Below, piece after piece: positions 45,110 to 54,313 of a stretch of 64,000 nucleotides of DNA. The notes under the pieces were generated by a model. It worked only from the letters and a program-made list of their open reading frames with translations, searched no databases and was not told the origin of the DNA. Within the stretch, counting starts at the first letter, position 1. Each line of letters starts with the position of its first letter. Location of the stretch: contig JADKGZ010000001.1 in assembly GCA_016722025.1 (NCBI GenBank), positions 310,001 to 374,000 on the forward strand, given 5' to 3'. Source of the DNA: Acidimicrobiaceae bacterium (GTDB lineage: Bacteria; Actinomycetota; Acidimicrobiia; Acidimicrobiales; Ilumatobacteraceae). Both the position numbers and the translations under genes were made by a program.

Positions 45110-46693
45110 ATGCCACGCCGCCTGCGCCCTCCGTCACGCCATGCGTTGCTCAGTGTGCTGGGCGGCTTGCTGGTCGCCGCCGCGCTCCCGCCGTGGGGCC
45201 TGTGGCCGCTGGCGTTCCTCGGTGTCGCCGTCTACGAGACGGCCGCCCAGCAGGCGGCCACCGGCCGGCAGCGGCTGGCTCGCGGATGGCTGTTCGGCGC
45301 TGCCTGGCTGTTCCCGGGCATGGCCTGGATGTGGTTCCTCACCGCACCCGGCTACTTGGTGGCGGCGTCGATGTTCGCAGGGTTCCATGCGGTGGCCGCA
45401 TGGGTGGCACCGCGCGGTCCGTGGCGGGTGATCGGCCGCCCGGCAGCGCACACGCTGGCCGAGGCGTTGCGGTTCTGCTTCCCGTTCGGCGGTGTGCCGC
45501 TGGCCAGTGTGGCCATCGGGCAGGCGGCGGGGCCGTTCGCGGAGATCGTCCGCGTCGGCGGCGTCATCCTGCTCACCTGGTTCGTGTTCCAGGTGGGCTT
45601 CGCGCTCGCCGGGCCTTCACCGGTGGTGCCGGCACTGGCGCGCAAGCGAGGCATCACCGCCAAGGGCGAGTGGCATGGCGTGCTGGCGTTCCTGGCCGCC
45701 ATGATCGTGTGGCTGGTGTTGCCGACGTTCGCCGACGGCATGCACGGGGACAAGGTGCAGTGGGTGCCCATCCGAGTCGCTGCCGTGCAAGGCGGCGGGC
45801 CACAGGGCACGCACGCCATCGACACCTCGGCGGAGGACGTGCTGCAACGCCACCTCGCTGCCACCGCCGCCATCGAGCCCGGCTCCGTCGATCTCGTCGT
45901 GTGGCCGGAGAACGTGATCGACGTGGTCACCTTCGAAGGCAGTCGCGAGCTCGGGCTGGTCGCCGCGCAGGCACAACGCATCGGCGCACCGTTCGCGGTC
46001 GGCATCACCGAGGACACCGCCGACGGCGACCGCTTCGTCAACGCTCAGGTCGTCGTCACCCCTGAAGGTGAAGTGGTCAGCCGGTACGAGAAGGTGCAGC
46101 GTGTTCCCTTCGGCGAGTACATGCCCATGCGCGATCTGCTGCATGCGCTCGGCGCGCCCACCGACCTGGTGCCTCGCGACGCGGTGGCCGGCACTGGGCC
46201 GGCTGTGCTGGAGCTGCCCGACGGCACCCGCCTGGCGACGGTGATCTCGTGGGAGGTCTTCTTCGGCGACAGGGTCGACGACGGCATCGAGGCCGGCGGC
46301 AGCGTGATCATCAACCCCACCAACGGCAGCAGCTACACCTGGACCGTGCTGCAGAGCCAGCAGGTCGCATCGTCGCGGCTGCGCGCGATCGAGCAGAACA
46401 GGTGGGTCGTGCAGGCCTCGCCCACGGGCTTCAGCGCGTTCATCTCGCCAGAGGGCGAGGTGTACCAGCGCACGTCGGTGAGCGAGCAGGAGGTGATCAC
46501 CCGCACCATCGAGTTGCGCGGCGTGCGCACCTGGTACTCGCACACCGGCGACACACCCTGGGTGCTGCAGATGGCGCTGCTGCTCGCGCTGTCCACCTGG
46601 CGCTCCCGCCCCTTCCCCCGATTCCCCCGCTTCCCCCGCTATTCCGCAAAGGATGTCGAGCCGCTGCCAGGGGCTGTGAATCCGGACGCTTGA
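45110..46693 (+). CDS. lnt: Apolipoprotein N-acyltransferase homologue with Ser at the catalytic Cys position
   Basis: A 527-residue membrane protein with about six N-terminal membrane helices (VLGGLLVAAALPPWGLWPLA) and a C-terminal nitrilase domain. Catalytic Glu and Lys are in DLVVWPENVIDVV and RYEKVQRVPFGEYMPMR. At the place of the nucleophile the sequence reads ATVISWEVFFGD, with Ser where Lnt has Cys (I-C-Y/W-E). NPTNGSSYTWTVLQSQQVAS follows as usual. The tail has a Phe-Pro-Arg repeat. If Ser cannot replace Cys the protein may be inactive or do another reaction; a sequence error is also possible. Confidence 0.85.
   Translation: MPRRLRPPSRHALLSVLGGLLVAAALPPWGLWPLAFLGVAVYETAAQQAATGRQRLARGWLFGAAWLFPGMAWMWFLTAPGYLVAASMFAGFHAVAAWVAPRGPWRVIGRPAAHTLAEALRFCFPFGGVPLASVAIGQAAGPFAEIVRVGGVILLTWFVFQVGFALAGPSPVVPALARKRGITAKGEWHGVLAFLAAMIVWLVLPTFADGMHGDKVQWVPIRVAAVQGGGPQGTHAIDTSAEDVLQRHLAATAAIEPGSVDLVVWPENVIDVVTFEGSRELGLVAAQAQRIGAPFAVGITEDTADGDRFVNAQVVVTPEGEVVSRYEKVQRVPFGEYMPMRDLLHALGAPTDLVPRDAVAGTGPAVLELPDGTRLATVISWEVFFGDRVDDGIEAGGSVIINPTNGSSYTWTVLQSQQVASSRLRAIEQNRWVVQASPTGFSAFISPEGEVYQRTSVSEQEVITRTIELRGVRTWYSHTGDTPWVLQMALLLALSTWRSRPFPRFPRFPRYSAKDVEPLPGAVNPDA
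46611..46643 (+). repeat. Tandem 9-bp repeat at the end of the lnt gene
   Basis: Three units close to TTCCCCCGC/A encode Phe-Pro-Arg repeats in the cytosolic tail of the Lnt homologue. The period is a multiple of three, so length changes would stay in frame. Confidence 0.75.
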
Positions 46694-46717
46694 CACAAAC
46701 CGGGAGAACGACGCTGA

Positions 46718-47692
46718 TCAGGTCGACGGCAGCGGGATCGGTGTGGGCGGCGCCACCCCGGCCAACACGTTGACCGCGTTGTGCGCTGCCAGGCGGGCCA
46801 TGGCTGCGCGGGTCTCTTGTGTGGCGGAGCCGAGATGTGGGATGAGCACCGCGTTCTCGCACTGCAGCAGGCCAGGGTGCACAGCGGGCTCGTTCTCGAA
46901 CACATCGAGGCCGGCGCCGGCGATCTGGCCGCTGCGCAGCGCCTCCACCAACGCGGCTTCGTCGACGATCGGACCGCGCGCGGTGTTCACCAGGAACGCA
47001 CCGGGCCGCATCATCCGGAACTGATCGGTGCTCATCAGGTGATGCGTCGCCGAGCTGTACGGACAGTTGAGGCTGACCACATCACTGGTGCTCAGCAACT
47101 CGTCCTGGCTCATGAACTTCGCACCGAGGTCGGCTTCGATGCGAGGTGACACGGGCTCGCGATTGCTGTAGGCGATCCTGATGCCGAACGCCTTGGCCCG
47201 CCGTGCGAGCGCCTGGCCGATGTCGCCCATGCCGATGATGCCCAACTGGTTGCCCTGGATGCCTGAACCGAGCATGTAGAACATGCCCCACTGCCAAGGA
47301 GCATCGCTGCGGATGATCCGTTCGCCTTCACCGAGGCGACGAGTGGCCATCAGCACCAGTGCCATGGCGATGTCGGCCGTGGCGTCGGTGAGCACGCCAG
47401 GCGTGTTGGTGCAGACCACCCCACGCTCGACGCAGGCGGCGACGTCGATGTTGTTGTAGCCCACGGCCACGTTCGCGACCACCTTCAGTCGGGGGCCGGC
47501 CGCATCGAGGAACGCCGCATCGACCTTGGTGGTGAGCAGTGTGAGCACTGCATCGGCGCCGCGCACCATGTCGTGCACCTGCTCGACGGAGGGCACGTCG
47601 AGCGAATCCCAGGCAACCACCTCGCCCGCCTCGTGCAGCAGGTCCAGCCCCGCAGAGGGGATGCGACCGGTGACGGCGATGCGGGGGCTCAC
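46718..47692 (-). CDS. D-2-hydroxyacid dehydrogenase, glyoxylate/hydroxypyruvate reductase type
   Basis: A 324-residue NAD(P)-dependent dehydrogenase. The nucleotide-binding motif is LGIIGMGDIGQALARRAKAF; catalytic residues are in VNTARGPIVDEAALVEAL (Arg), LDVFENEPAVHPGL (Glu) and AVLIPHLGSATQETRAAM (His). SNVAVGYNNIDV-like text (VANVAVGYNNIDVAACVERG) fits the GyaR/hydroxypyruvate reductase group. The GTG at 47692 overlaps the aminotransferase stop, so the pair may process an amino acid through its 2-oxo and hydroxy acids. Confidence 0.87.
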   Translation of the reverse strand: MSPRIAVTGRIPSAGLDLLHEAGEVVAWDSLDVPSVEQVHDMVRGADAVLTLLTTKVDAAFLDAAGPRLKVVANVAVGYNNIDVAACVERGVVCTNTPGVLTDATADIAMALVLMATRRLGEGERIIRSDAPWQWGMFYMLGSGIQGNQLGIIGMGDIGQALARRAKAFGIRIAYSNREPVSPRIEADLGAKFMSQDELLSTSDVVSLNCPYSSATHHLMSTDQFRMMRPGAFLVNTARGPIVDEAALVEALRSGQIAGAGLDVFENEPAVHPGLLQCENAVLIPHLGSATQETRAAMARLAAHNAVNVLAGVAPPTPIPLPST

Positions 47693-48897
47693 TTGGCCGC
47701 CTCGATCCACCGGCGCAGGCCGGACAGACCCTCCTGGATGTCGTCGACGGAGAGGCCCGAGTAGGCGAAGCGCACGAAGTGGTGCTGCTCGCCCGGCTGC
47801 GGGCGGCCGAAGTGCTTGCGCGTGCAGAACGACACGCCCGTGTGGTGCAGCGCGGCTGTTGCAAAGGCACCGACTTCGTCGAAACCCATTCGAGCCATCA
47901 GATCGGTGACCTTCGGGAAGAGGTAGAAGGTGGCCTCTGGTCGAGGGCACACCAGGCCGTCGATCTGGGCAAGCTCCGCCCAGGCCGCATCGCGCCGACG
48001 GTGCAGTTCGTCGAGGATCGCCTTCGGCCCGTCTCCGGAACCTGTGATGCCCGCGACACCGGCGGCCTGCACGAAGTGAGTGGTACAGCTCTCGTCGTTG
48101 GTGTTCAGCTTGGCCAAGCTCTCGGCGATGGCAATCGGGGCGACGGCCGCACCGAGGCGCCACCCCGTCATCGCGAACTTCTTGGAGAACGTGTACAGGA
48201 TGACGGTGCGATCCTGCATGCCCGGCAACGAGGCAATGGATGTGCTGTCGCCCGAGTAGCGCATCTCGAAGTAGGCCTCGTCGGCGAGCACCAACAGGTC
48301 GTGCTCGATGGCGATGTCGGCAATGGCCTGCATCTCCTGCGGCGAGCTCTCGCAGCCGAGCGGGTTCTGCAAGTTGTTGTAGATGATGGCCGTGACCCGT
48401 CCGCTCGCCGAGGCGATCTGATCGCGTAGGTGGTCGATGTCGATCGCGAAGCCGGTGTCGGTCTGTACGTAGCGATACGCGAGGCTCTGCCCGCCGTAGT
48501 ACTCGATCATGCTCTCGTAGATGGGGTAGCCGGGGTTCGGGTACAACACGCCATCACCTGGGTTCATCACCGCTTGGATGAACTTGCCGATGACGGGTTT
48601 GCCACCGGGTTGCACCACCACGTTCGTGGGCTCGTAGGTGAGGCCGCGGCGCTGACCGATGTCGTGCGCCAGGGCCTCACGAAGCGGCGCGATGCCTGCC
48701 GCTGCGCAGTAGCCGGTCTTGCCCTCGGCGATGGCCACGTTCATCGCCTCGGCGATGTTGGCAGGAGTGGGCAGGTTGATGTCGCCGAGGTGGAACGGGT
48801 ACACCCGATTCCCCTTCGATGCCCAGTCCGCAGCGGCCAACGACACCGCGAATGCGGTCTCCGTGCCGAGATTGCCGAGCCGTTCTGCGAGCGCCAT
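47689..48897 (-). CDS. Class I/II PLP-dependent aminotransferase
   Basis: A 402-residue fold-type I aminotransferase. The PLP lysine is in YTFSKKFAMTGWRLGAAVAP; NNLQNPLGCESSPQEM and LLVLADEAYFEMRYSGD contain the usual Asn and Asp. The ATG at 48897 is chosen over upstream codons because GGGGGAGG lies six bases before it. It is transcribed ahead of a hydroxyacid dehydrogenase with a 4-base overlap. The substrate is not predictable. Confidence 0.88.
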   Translation of the reverse strand: MALAERLGNLGTETAFAVSLAAADWASKGNRVYPFHLGDINLPTPANIAEAMNVAIAEGKTGYCAAAGIAPLREALAHDIGQRRGLTYEPTNVVVQPGGKPVIGKFIQAVMNPGDGVLYPNPGYPIYESMIEYYGGQSLAYRYVQTDTGFAIDIDHLRDQIASASGRVTAIIYNNLQNPLGCESSPQEMQAIADIAIEHDLLVLADEAYFEMRYSGDSTSIASLPGMQDRTVILYTFSKKFAMTGWRLGAAVAPIAIAESLAKLNTNDESCTTHFVQAAGVAGITGSGDGPKAILDELHRRRDAAWAELAQIDGLVCPRPEATFYLFPKVTDLMARMGFDEVGAFATAALHHTGVSFCTRKHFGRPQPGEQHHFVRFAYSGLSVDDIQEGLSGLRRWIEAAK

Positions 48898-49053
48898 TGC
48901 TGCCTCCCCCACGCGGTCGCGACGAACCGGCGTGTACGAAATGTCAACCGTGACCATAGTCGGTGCTGCCGAACTCTCGTTCCACCCACCGGACCCGTGC
49001 CGCATCGTGGAACAGCCCCTCCATCACCTCCGAGCTGGACGAGTCGGCGGGGA

Positions 49054-49491
49054 TCAGAGCTCGAGCAGCAGAGTGACGGGGCCATCGTTTTCGATCGACA
49101 CCACCATCTCGCGACGAAACCTGCCGGTGGCCACCGTCGCTCCCAGCAGCCGGAGGTGCTCGACGACGGCCTGCACCAGCGGCTCGGCATGCTCGGGGCG
49201 GGCGGCGGCGATCCAGCTCGGGCGGCGCCCGGCCGACGTGTCGCCGTACAGCGTGAACTGGCTCACCACCAGCACCTGGTGCGTCGTATCAGCGACGCTG
49301 CGGTTCATCACCCCGGCCTCGTCGTCCATCACCCGCAGGTGCCAGATCTTCTCCGCCAGCTTGCGAGCGTGATCCGCGCCGTCGTCGTGGGTGACACCCA
49401 CCAGCACGCACAAACCCGGCCCGATGGAGCCCACCGTCTCGTCGCCCACGGTGACGCTCGCCGACCGAACTCGCTGCACCAATCCACGCAT
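49054..49491 (-). CDS. dtd: D-aminoacyl-tRNA deacylase
   Basis: A 145-residue chiral proofreading enzyme that hydrolyses D-aminoacyl-tRNA. Start MRGLVQRVRSASVTVGDE; the motifs VVSQFTLYGDTSAGRRPSW and VSIENDGPVTLLLEL (cross-subunit Gly-cisPro) are diagnostic. TACGCT (49505-49500) lies eight bases upstream of the ATG on the minus strand and may be a -10 box for a short-leader transcript. Confidence 0.95.
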   Translation of the reverse strand: MRGLVQRVRSASVTVGDETVGSIGPGLCVLVGVTHDDGADHARKLAEKIWHLRVMDDEAGVMNRSVADTTHQVLVVSQFTLYGDTSAGRRPSWIAAARPEHAEPLVQAVVEHLRLLGATVATGRFRREMVVSIENDGPVTLLLEL

Positions 49492-49515
49492 GACGAACGA
49501 GCGTAGGGAATCCGG

Positions 49516-50301
49516 ATGGTGGAGAATGCCCGGATGATCGAACTGGTGGTGGGCGACGCCCTCATGACCGTGCACCCCGACGAGGGTGGCCGCATCGGGG
49601 CGCTGCGCGTGCGCGGGCACGAGCTGCTCAACGACGACCCGTCCGCAGCGCCGTTCACCTGGGGCTGCTACCCGATGGTGCCGTGGGCCGGCAGGGTTCG
49701 CCGCGGTCGCTTCGCCTTTGACGGCCACCACTACCAGATGCCCGCCAACATGCCGCCGCACGCCATCCACGGCACCGGCTTCACCAGCCGGTGGGAGGTG
49801 CTCGACGCCGGTCTCGACTACTGCGACCTGGCCACCGACCTCCCATGGGCATTCGGCGGCAGAGCGACTCAACACCTGCAGCTCGACGAGCACGGGTTGG
49901 CAGCCGTGCTCTCCGTGTACGCGACCGCGCATCCGATGCCGGCGGTGATCGGCTGGCATCCGTGCTTCCGCAAGCCGGTCGCGACGCAGCTGCAGTTCGG
50001 CCGGATGTACCCGCGCGATGACGACTACCTGCCACTGCCGCAGCTGGTGCCGGCACCTCCACCGCCGTGGGACGATTGCTTCATCGAGCCACTGGCGCCG
50101 CTGCGGCTGCAGTTCCCGACCGTGACGGTCACCATCGACAGCGATTGCGACCACTGGGTCGTGTACGACATGCCCGACGACATCACCTGCGTCGAACCGC
50201 AGAGCGGGCCCCCCGACGCCTTCAACATCGGCGGCGCGACGCGGCTGGAGCCGGGTGATCTCCTGCAGCGCCACATGAGCATCCGGTGGAGCCATCGGTG
50301 A
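49516..50301 (+). CDS. Aldose 1-epimerase-family protein
   Basis: A mutarotase-fold protein of about 261 residues. Segments: TVHPDEGGRIGALRVRGHEL, FTWGCYPMVPWAGRVRRGRF, MPPHAIHGTGFTSRWEV (active-site His), GWHPCFRKP (second His), and CVEPQSGPPDAFNI (catalytic Glu). It interconverts anomers of an aldose; the sugar is unknown. The start may be ATG 49516 or 49534, the latter with GGAG nine bases upstream. It diverges from dtd with only 24 bases between start codons. Confidence 0.87.
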   Translation: MVENARMIELVVGDALMTVHPDEGGRIGALRVRGHELLNDDPSAAPFTWGCYPMVPWAGRVRRGRFAFDGHHYQMPANMPPHAIHGTGFTSRWEVLDAGLDYCDLATDLPWAFGGRATQHLQLDEHGLAAVLSVYATAHPMPAVIGWHPCFRKPVATQLQFGRMYPRDDDYLPLPQLVPAPPPPWDDCFIEPLAPLRLQFPTVTVTIDSDCDHWVVYDMPDDITCVEPQSGPPDAFNIGGATRLEPGDLLQRHMSIRWSHR

Positions 50302-50392
50302 GGAACATGGCAACATTCGACGAAATCCGCGAAGAAGTGAGAGGAACGTCCGACTCCGTGCTCTGACAGGCAAGGAGAAGGATCAATGGCAC

Positions 50393-52158
50393 ATGCCCGA
50401 CTTGCGCACCGACGCCCAACTGGTCACCGCCTACACGGCCGGCGATCGTGGCGCGCTCGCGGGCATCTACGACCGCTTCTCCGCGGGCCTGTACGACACG
50501 GCCGCCGCGATGCTGCGCGACCGTCACGAGGCAGCCGATGCAATGCAGGACGTGTTCCTCATCGCCGCCGAGCGGATGGGCCAGCTGCGCGAGCCGGAAC
50601 GGTTGAAGCCATGGCTCTACGCCATTCTGCGCAACGAGGTCTACCGCCGCACCAAGAAGCGCGGCCGGGCGCTACCGACCGACTTCTCCGCGATGGGGGC
50701 ACCTGAGGTGGCCGCCCCGATGGCACCCGATGCCGAAGGCGAAGCCCTCTCGGCCGCCGAGTTGGGCGAGCTGGTGCGCAGCGCCGCCTGCGGCCTCGAC
50801 GAGCGCGACCAGCTGGTGCTCGAGCTCAGCGTGCGCCAGGGCCTGCAGGGCAGCGATCTCGCCGCCGCGCTCGGCGTGAGCGCCGAGCAGAGCTACACGC
50901 TGGTGCACCGCATGCGCGACCGAGTCGAGCGCAGCCTCGGCGCGTTGGTGGTCGCCAGGGCCGGCCGCAAGGAGTGCCCCGATCTGGCCGACGTGCTGCG
51001 CGGCTGGGACGGCCAGTTCACCGTGCTCGTACGCAAGCGCGTCGCTCGCCACATCGAGCACTGTGAGATCTGCGAGCGCACCCGCAAGAAGGCGGCACCG
51101 CTGGCACTGCTGGGCGCGGCACCCGCGTTCGCGGCGCCCATCGCACTGCGCGACACCATCCTGGCCAAGGCTGGTACGCCCGGCGCCGCACCGGCGCACT
51201 CGTACCAGTTCGATGCCGACGGCGGCTTCCCTCGCCTGCTGCGTCACGTGCGGGTGCCGGCGGTCTTCCTGGGCGCGGCCGCAGCAGTGCTGCTGGGCAT
51301 CGGCGGTGGCGCCATCGTTGCTGCGACCACCGGCGACGACGGCCCGGCGGCGACCAACGCCGCCGCCGCAACTTCGGTGGCGTCCGACACGACGTCCGAC
51401 ACGTCCGACACGACTGCCGCCACGACTGCCGACACCGCGTCCGACACGACCAGTACGGCCGGCAGCACCACCTCGACGAGCACCTCCACCAGCAGCACCA
51501 TCTCGACCAGCAGCACCGCCACGCCCACCTCCACCGCGCCGGCCACCACGCTCCCGGCGCCGGGCGTGCTGAGCGTGTCGCGCACCACGCTCGACCTCGG
51601 CGCGAGCGCCACGTCGGGCTCGATCACCATCAGCAACACCGGGGGTCGGGCCGTCAACTGGGGCACGAGCGGCGCCACCGCTCCGTTCGTGGTGACCAAC
51701 TCGGCGGCACGCTGCAGCCGGGCCAGTCGCAAGCCGTCACCATCACCCTCGACCGCACCGGCCTCGGCGAGGGCGACCTCCAAGCATCCCTGTCGCTCAC
51801 CGGCCCTGGTGGCGCTTCCACTCAGATCGCGTTGAGCGCGCGCGTGGAGCACGGCCCGGCGCTGGTGCTGATCACCGGGCCCAGCGGCAGCTATCCGGCA
51901 TGCCAGTTCGGCAATCCCAACGTGTACGTGGAGTACAGCGACGAGTCGGGCATCCAATTCCCGGCAGCGATCCGTTGGGAGGGCCCGGTCTCGGGTGCCA
52001 CCGAGTTGAAGGATCGCGGCGGCGTCGCCGTGTACGGCAACATCCTCCTCGACTCGCCCGCCCCGGGCAGCTACACCTACACCGCCATCGTCACCGACGT
52101 TCGCGGCAACGCCGGCTCGGTGAGCGGCAGCTTCGTCCTCGACCCCTGCCCGGGCTGA
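50393..52158 (+). CDS. ECF sigma factor fused to zinc-binding anti-sigma, membrane and extracellular sensor domains (frameshifted)
   Basis: A protein of about 589 residues. Residues 1-85 are sigma region 2 (YDRFSAGLYDTAAAMLRDRH, LKPWLYAILRNEVYRRTKK); about 130-180 are region 4 (LDERDQLVLELSVRQGLQGS, SYTLVHRMRDRVERSLG). About 216-228 is a zinc anti-sigma motif HxxxCxxC (RHIEHCEICERTRKK). One membrane helix near 290 (VFLGAAAAVLLGIGGGAIVA) leads to a Thr/Ser-rich stalk and an Ig/ASH-like extracellular domain (VSRTTLDLGASATSGSITIS, ALSARVEHGPALVLITGPS), ending near SGSFVLDPCPG. One base is missing near 51704. AAGGAG at 50372 better fits an out-of-frame ATG at 50386, so the start may also be affected. 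Confidence 0.83.
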
Positions 52159-52260
52159 GCAGCACCAGCGCACGACACCAGCCCACGACACCGGTCACAC
52201 CGCGTTGCAACCGCGTGACAGCTACCGGCGGGTAACCCCGCCCCGATAGCGTGGTTTCCC

Positions 52261-53592
52261 ATGTCTGCAGTACCCCCGGTCGGCGCACAGGGTCTCGACC
52301 CCCAAGCGCCGCTGAAGATCGCCTACCTCACCTACCGCGGCAAGCCCCACGTGGGTGGTCAGGGCGTGTACACACGCCACCTCACCAAGGCATTGGTGGA
52401 TCTGGGGCACACCGTCGAGGTCTTCAGCGGGCAGCCCTACCCCGTGCTCGACGAGCGGGTGACGCTGCACAAGCTGCCCAGTCTCGATCTCTGGAACGAC
52501 CACTATCCCGGCCGTTTCCCCGGCTACTGGGAGATCAAGAGCAAGGGCGATGCTGCCGAGGTGTTCACGCACCTGAAGGGCACGTTCGGCGAGCCGCTCG
52601 GCTTCAGCGTCCGAGTGCTCGAGGCGTTGCGCAAGCGCCCGCACGACTTCGACCTGGTGCACGACAACCAGTGCCTCGGCTACGGCATCCTCGGCATCGA
52701 GCGGATGATGCCCACCATCGTCACGCTGCACCACCCCATCACCCGCGATCGGGCACTCGAGATGGAGCACTCCAAGAGCCGGCGCAAGCGTTGGAGCATC
52801 GGCCGCTGGTACAACTTCGTGAAGATGCAGGGCCGCGTGGCCAGCCGCATGCCGCGTCGTGGTGGTCAGCGAGAACAGCATCAGGACATCCACACCGACA
52901 TGAAGGTGGCCCTCGATCGCATGAAGCTGGTGCCGGTGGGTGTCGACCCCGAGCTGTTCACGCCACTGCCCGCCGTGCAGCGCCAGCCCGGCCGCCTCAT
53001 CACCACCGCGTCGGCCGATGTTGCGCTGAAGGGGCTGTCGTACCTGCTCGAGGCAATGGCCAAGTTGCGCACCGAGCGCGACGACATCCGCCTCACCATC
53101 ATCGGCCGTCCCCGCGAGGGCGCCAGCAACGACCTCATCGACAAGCTCGGCCTGCGCCCGCACATCGACTTCGTGTCGGGCGTGCCCGACGAGCGCATCG
53201 TCGAGCTCTACGCCGAAGCCGAACTGGCAGTGGTGCCCAGCCTCTATGAAGGCTTCAGCCTCCCCGCGATCGAGGCCATGGCCACCGGCATCTGCCTCGT
53301 CGCCACCGATGGCGGTGCGCTGCCCGAGGTGACCGGCAGCGATGGCGACACCGTGTTGCAGTGCAAGGCCGGCGATGTGGAGGCACTGGCCGCCACCATT
53401 CGTCGCGGCCTCGATGATGCCGAGCTGCGCGCTCGTGTGGGGCTTGCCGGCCGCGCCCGTGTGGTGGATCGCTGGACGTGGAAGCACTGCGCACAGCTGA
53501 CGGTCGACCAGTACCGCGAGGTGCTGGCGATGCCGGCCAACGTGGCCAAGCTGGAGAAGAACGGTCGCCTGCGCAAGAACGGCAGGGTCTGA
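52261..53592 (+). CDS. Family 4 glycosyltransferase (two compensating indels)
   Basis: A 443-residue GT-B glycosyltransferase. N-domain: KIAYLTYRGKPHVGGQGVYT with the glycine-rich donor/acceptor loop, and FDLVHDNQCLGYGILGIER. C-domain: GRLITTASADVALKGLSYLL, and VVPSLYEGFSLPAIEAMATG with the EX7E-type motif, then LPEVTGSDGDTVLQ. Between about 52855 and 52882 the text is out of frame for nine to eleven codons; in the shifted frame it reads VVVVSENSI, as expected. TAGCGT (52247-52252) lies eight bases before the ATG. It leads a group with a methyltransferase and a toroid protein. Confidence 0.87.
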   Translation: MSAVPPVGAQGLDPQAPLKIAYLTYRGKPHVGGQGVYTRHLTKALVDLGHTVEVFSGQPYPVLDERVTLHKLPSLDLWNDHYPGRFPGYWEIKSKGDAAEVFTHLKGTFGEPLGFSVRVLEALRKRPHDFDLVHDNQCLGYGILGIERMMPTIVTLHHPITRDRALEMEHSKSRRKRWSIGRWYNFVKMQGRVASRMPRRGGQREQHQDIHTDMKVALDRMKLVPVGVDPELFTPLPAVQRQPGRLITTASADVALKGLSYLLEAMAKLRTERDDIRLTIIGRPREGASNDLIDKLGLRPHIDFVSGVPDERIVELYAEAELAVVPSLYEGFSLPAIEAMATGICLVATDGGALPEVTGSDGDTVLQCKAGDVEALAATIRRGLDDAELRARVGLAGRARVVDRWTWKHCAQLTVDQYREVLAMPANVAKLEKNGRLRKNGRV

Positions 53593-53596
53593 GCCC

Positions 53597-54313
53597 TTGC
53601 TGACGATTCGTTTCGACCGATTGGGCCTGCAGGCCGGCGATCTGGTGCTCGACGCGGGCGCCGGCTTCGGCCGCCATGCCTTCGAGATCGCACGGCGTGG
53701 CGCCAACATCGTGGCGCTCGACTACATGGCCGACGAGGTCGTCTCCACCCGGGCCACGTTCGGCGGCATGATCGCTGCTGGCGAGATCCCCGAGGAGCGC
53801 TACGTCGGCGCACTGCAGGGCGATGCCACCCGCTTGCCGTTCGCCAGCAACTCGTTCGATCGTGTGATCACCAGTGAGGTGCTCGAGCACATCCAGGACG
53901 ACGTCGCTGCACTTGCCGAGCTCGTGCGAGTGCTGAAGCCGGGCGGTACGTTCGCGGCAACGGTTCCCACGTGGTATCCGGAGAAGATCAACTGGCTGCT
54001 CAGCGACGAGTACCACGCGCCGAAGTCGGTGGGCGGGCATGTGCGCATCTACAGCGCCACCGAGCTGAAGGCGAAGCTGCGCACTGCGGGTCTCAACGTG
54101 CTGGGCAGTCATCGCGCGCACGCGTTGCACTCGCCGTACTGGTGGCTGAAGTGCGCGGTCGGCCCGCGCGACAACGATCACGCGCTGGTCACCAAGTACC
54201 GCGAGGTGCTCGAGTGGGAGATCACGAAGCAACCCCGCAGCATGGCCGTGCTCGAGCGCGGTCTCGCCCCCGTGATGGGAAAGAGCTACATCGTGTACGG
54301 GGAGAAGACGTGA
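53597..54313 (+). CDS. Class I SAM-dependent methyltransferase
   Basis: A 238-residue methyltransferase starting at TTG 53597. SAM-binding motif I is LVLDAGAGFGRHAFEIARRG; motif II-like GDATRLPFASNSFDRVITSE and EVLEHIQDDVAALAELVRVL follow (Methyltransf_11 type). It starts four bases after the glycosyltransferase stop and overlaps the next gene. A glycan or glycolipid acceptor is inferred from the neighbourhood. Confidence 0.85.
   Translation: MLTIRFDRLGLQAGDLVLDAGAGFGRHAFEIARRGANIVALDYMADEVVSTRATFGGMIAAGEIPEERYVGALQGDATRLPFASNSFDRVITSEVLEHIQDDVAALAELVRVLKPGGTFAATVPTWYPEKINWLLSDEYHAPKSVGGHVRIYSATELKAKLRTAGLNVLGSHRAHALHSPYWWLKCAVGPRDNDHALVTKYREVLEWEITKQPRSMAVLERGLAPVMGKSYIVYGEKT

Noticed and set aside
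48897..48960. TTGACA-like -35 box and upstream ATG/GTG codons before the aminotransferase gene
   Set aside because: No convincing -10 box lies at 16-18 bases, and the internal ATG at 48897 has a much better ribosome binding site; the N-terminal extension does not look like the family.
50302..50392. GGAAC motifs upstream of the ECF sigma gene as autoregulated ECF promoters
   Set aside because: Two GGAAC words occur, but no matching CGTC-type -10 lies at 16-17 bases, so the match is too weak.
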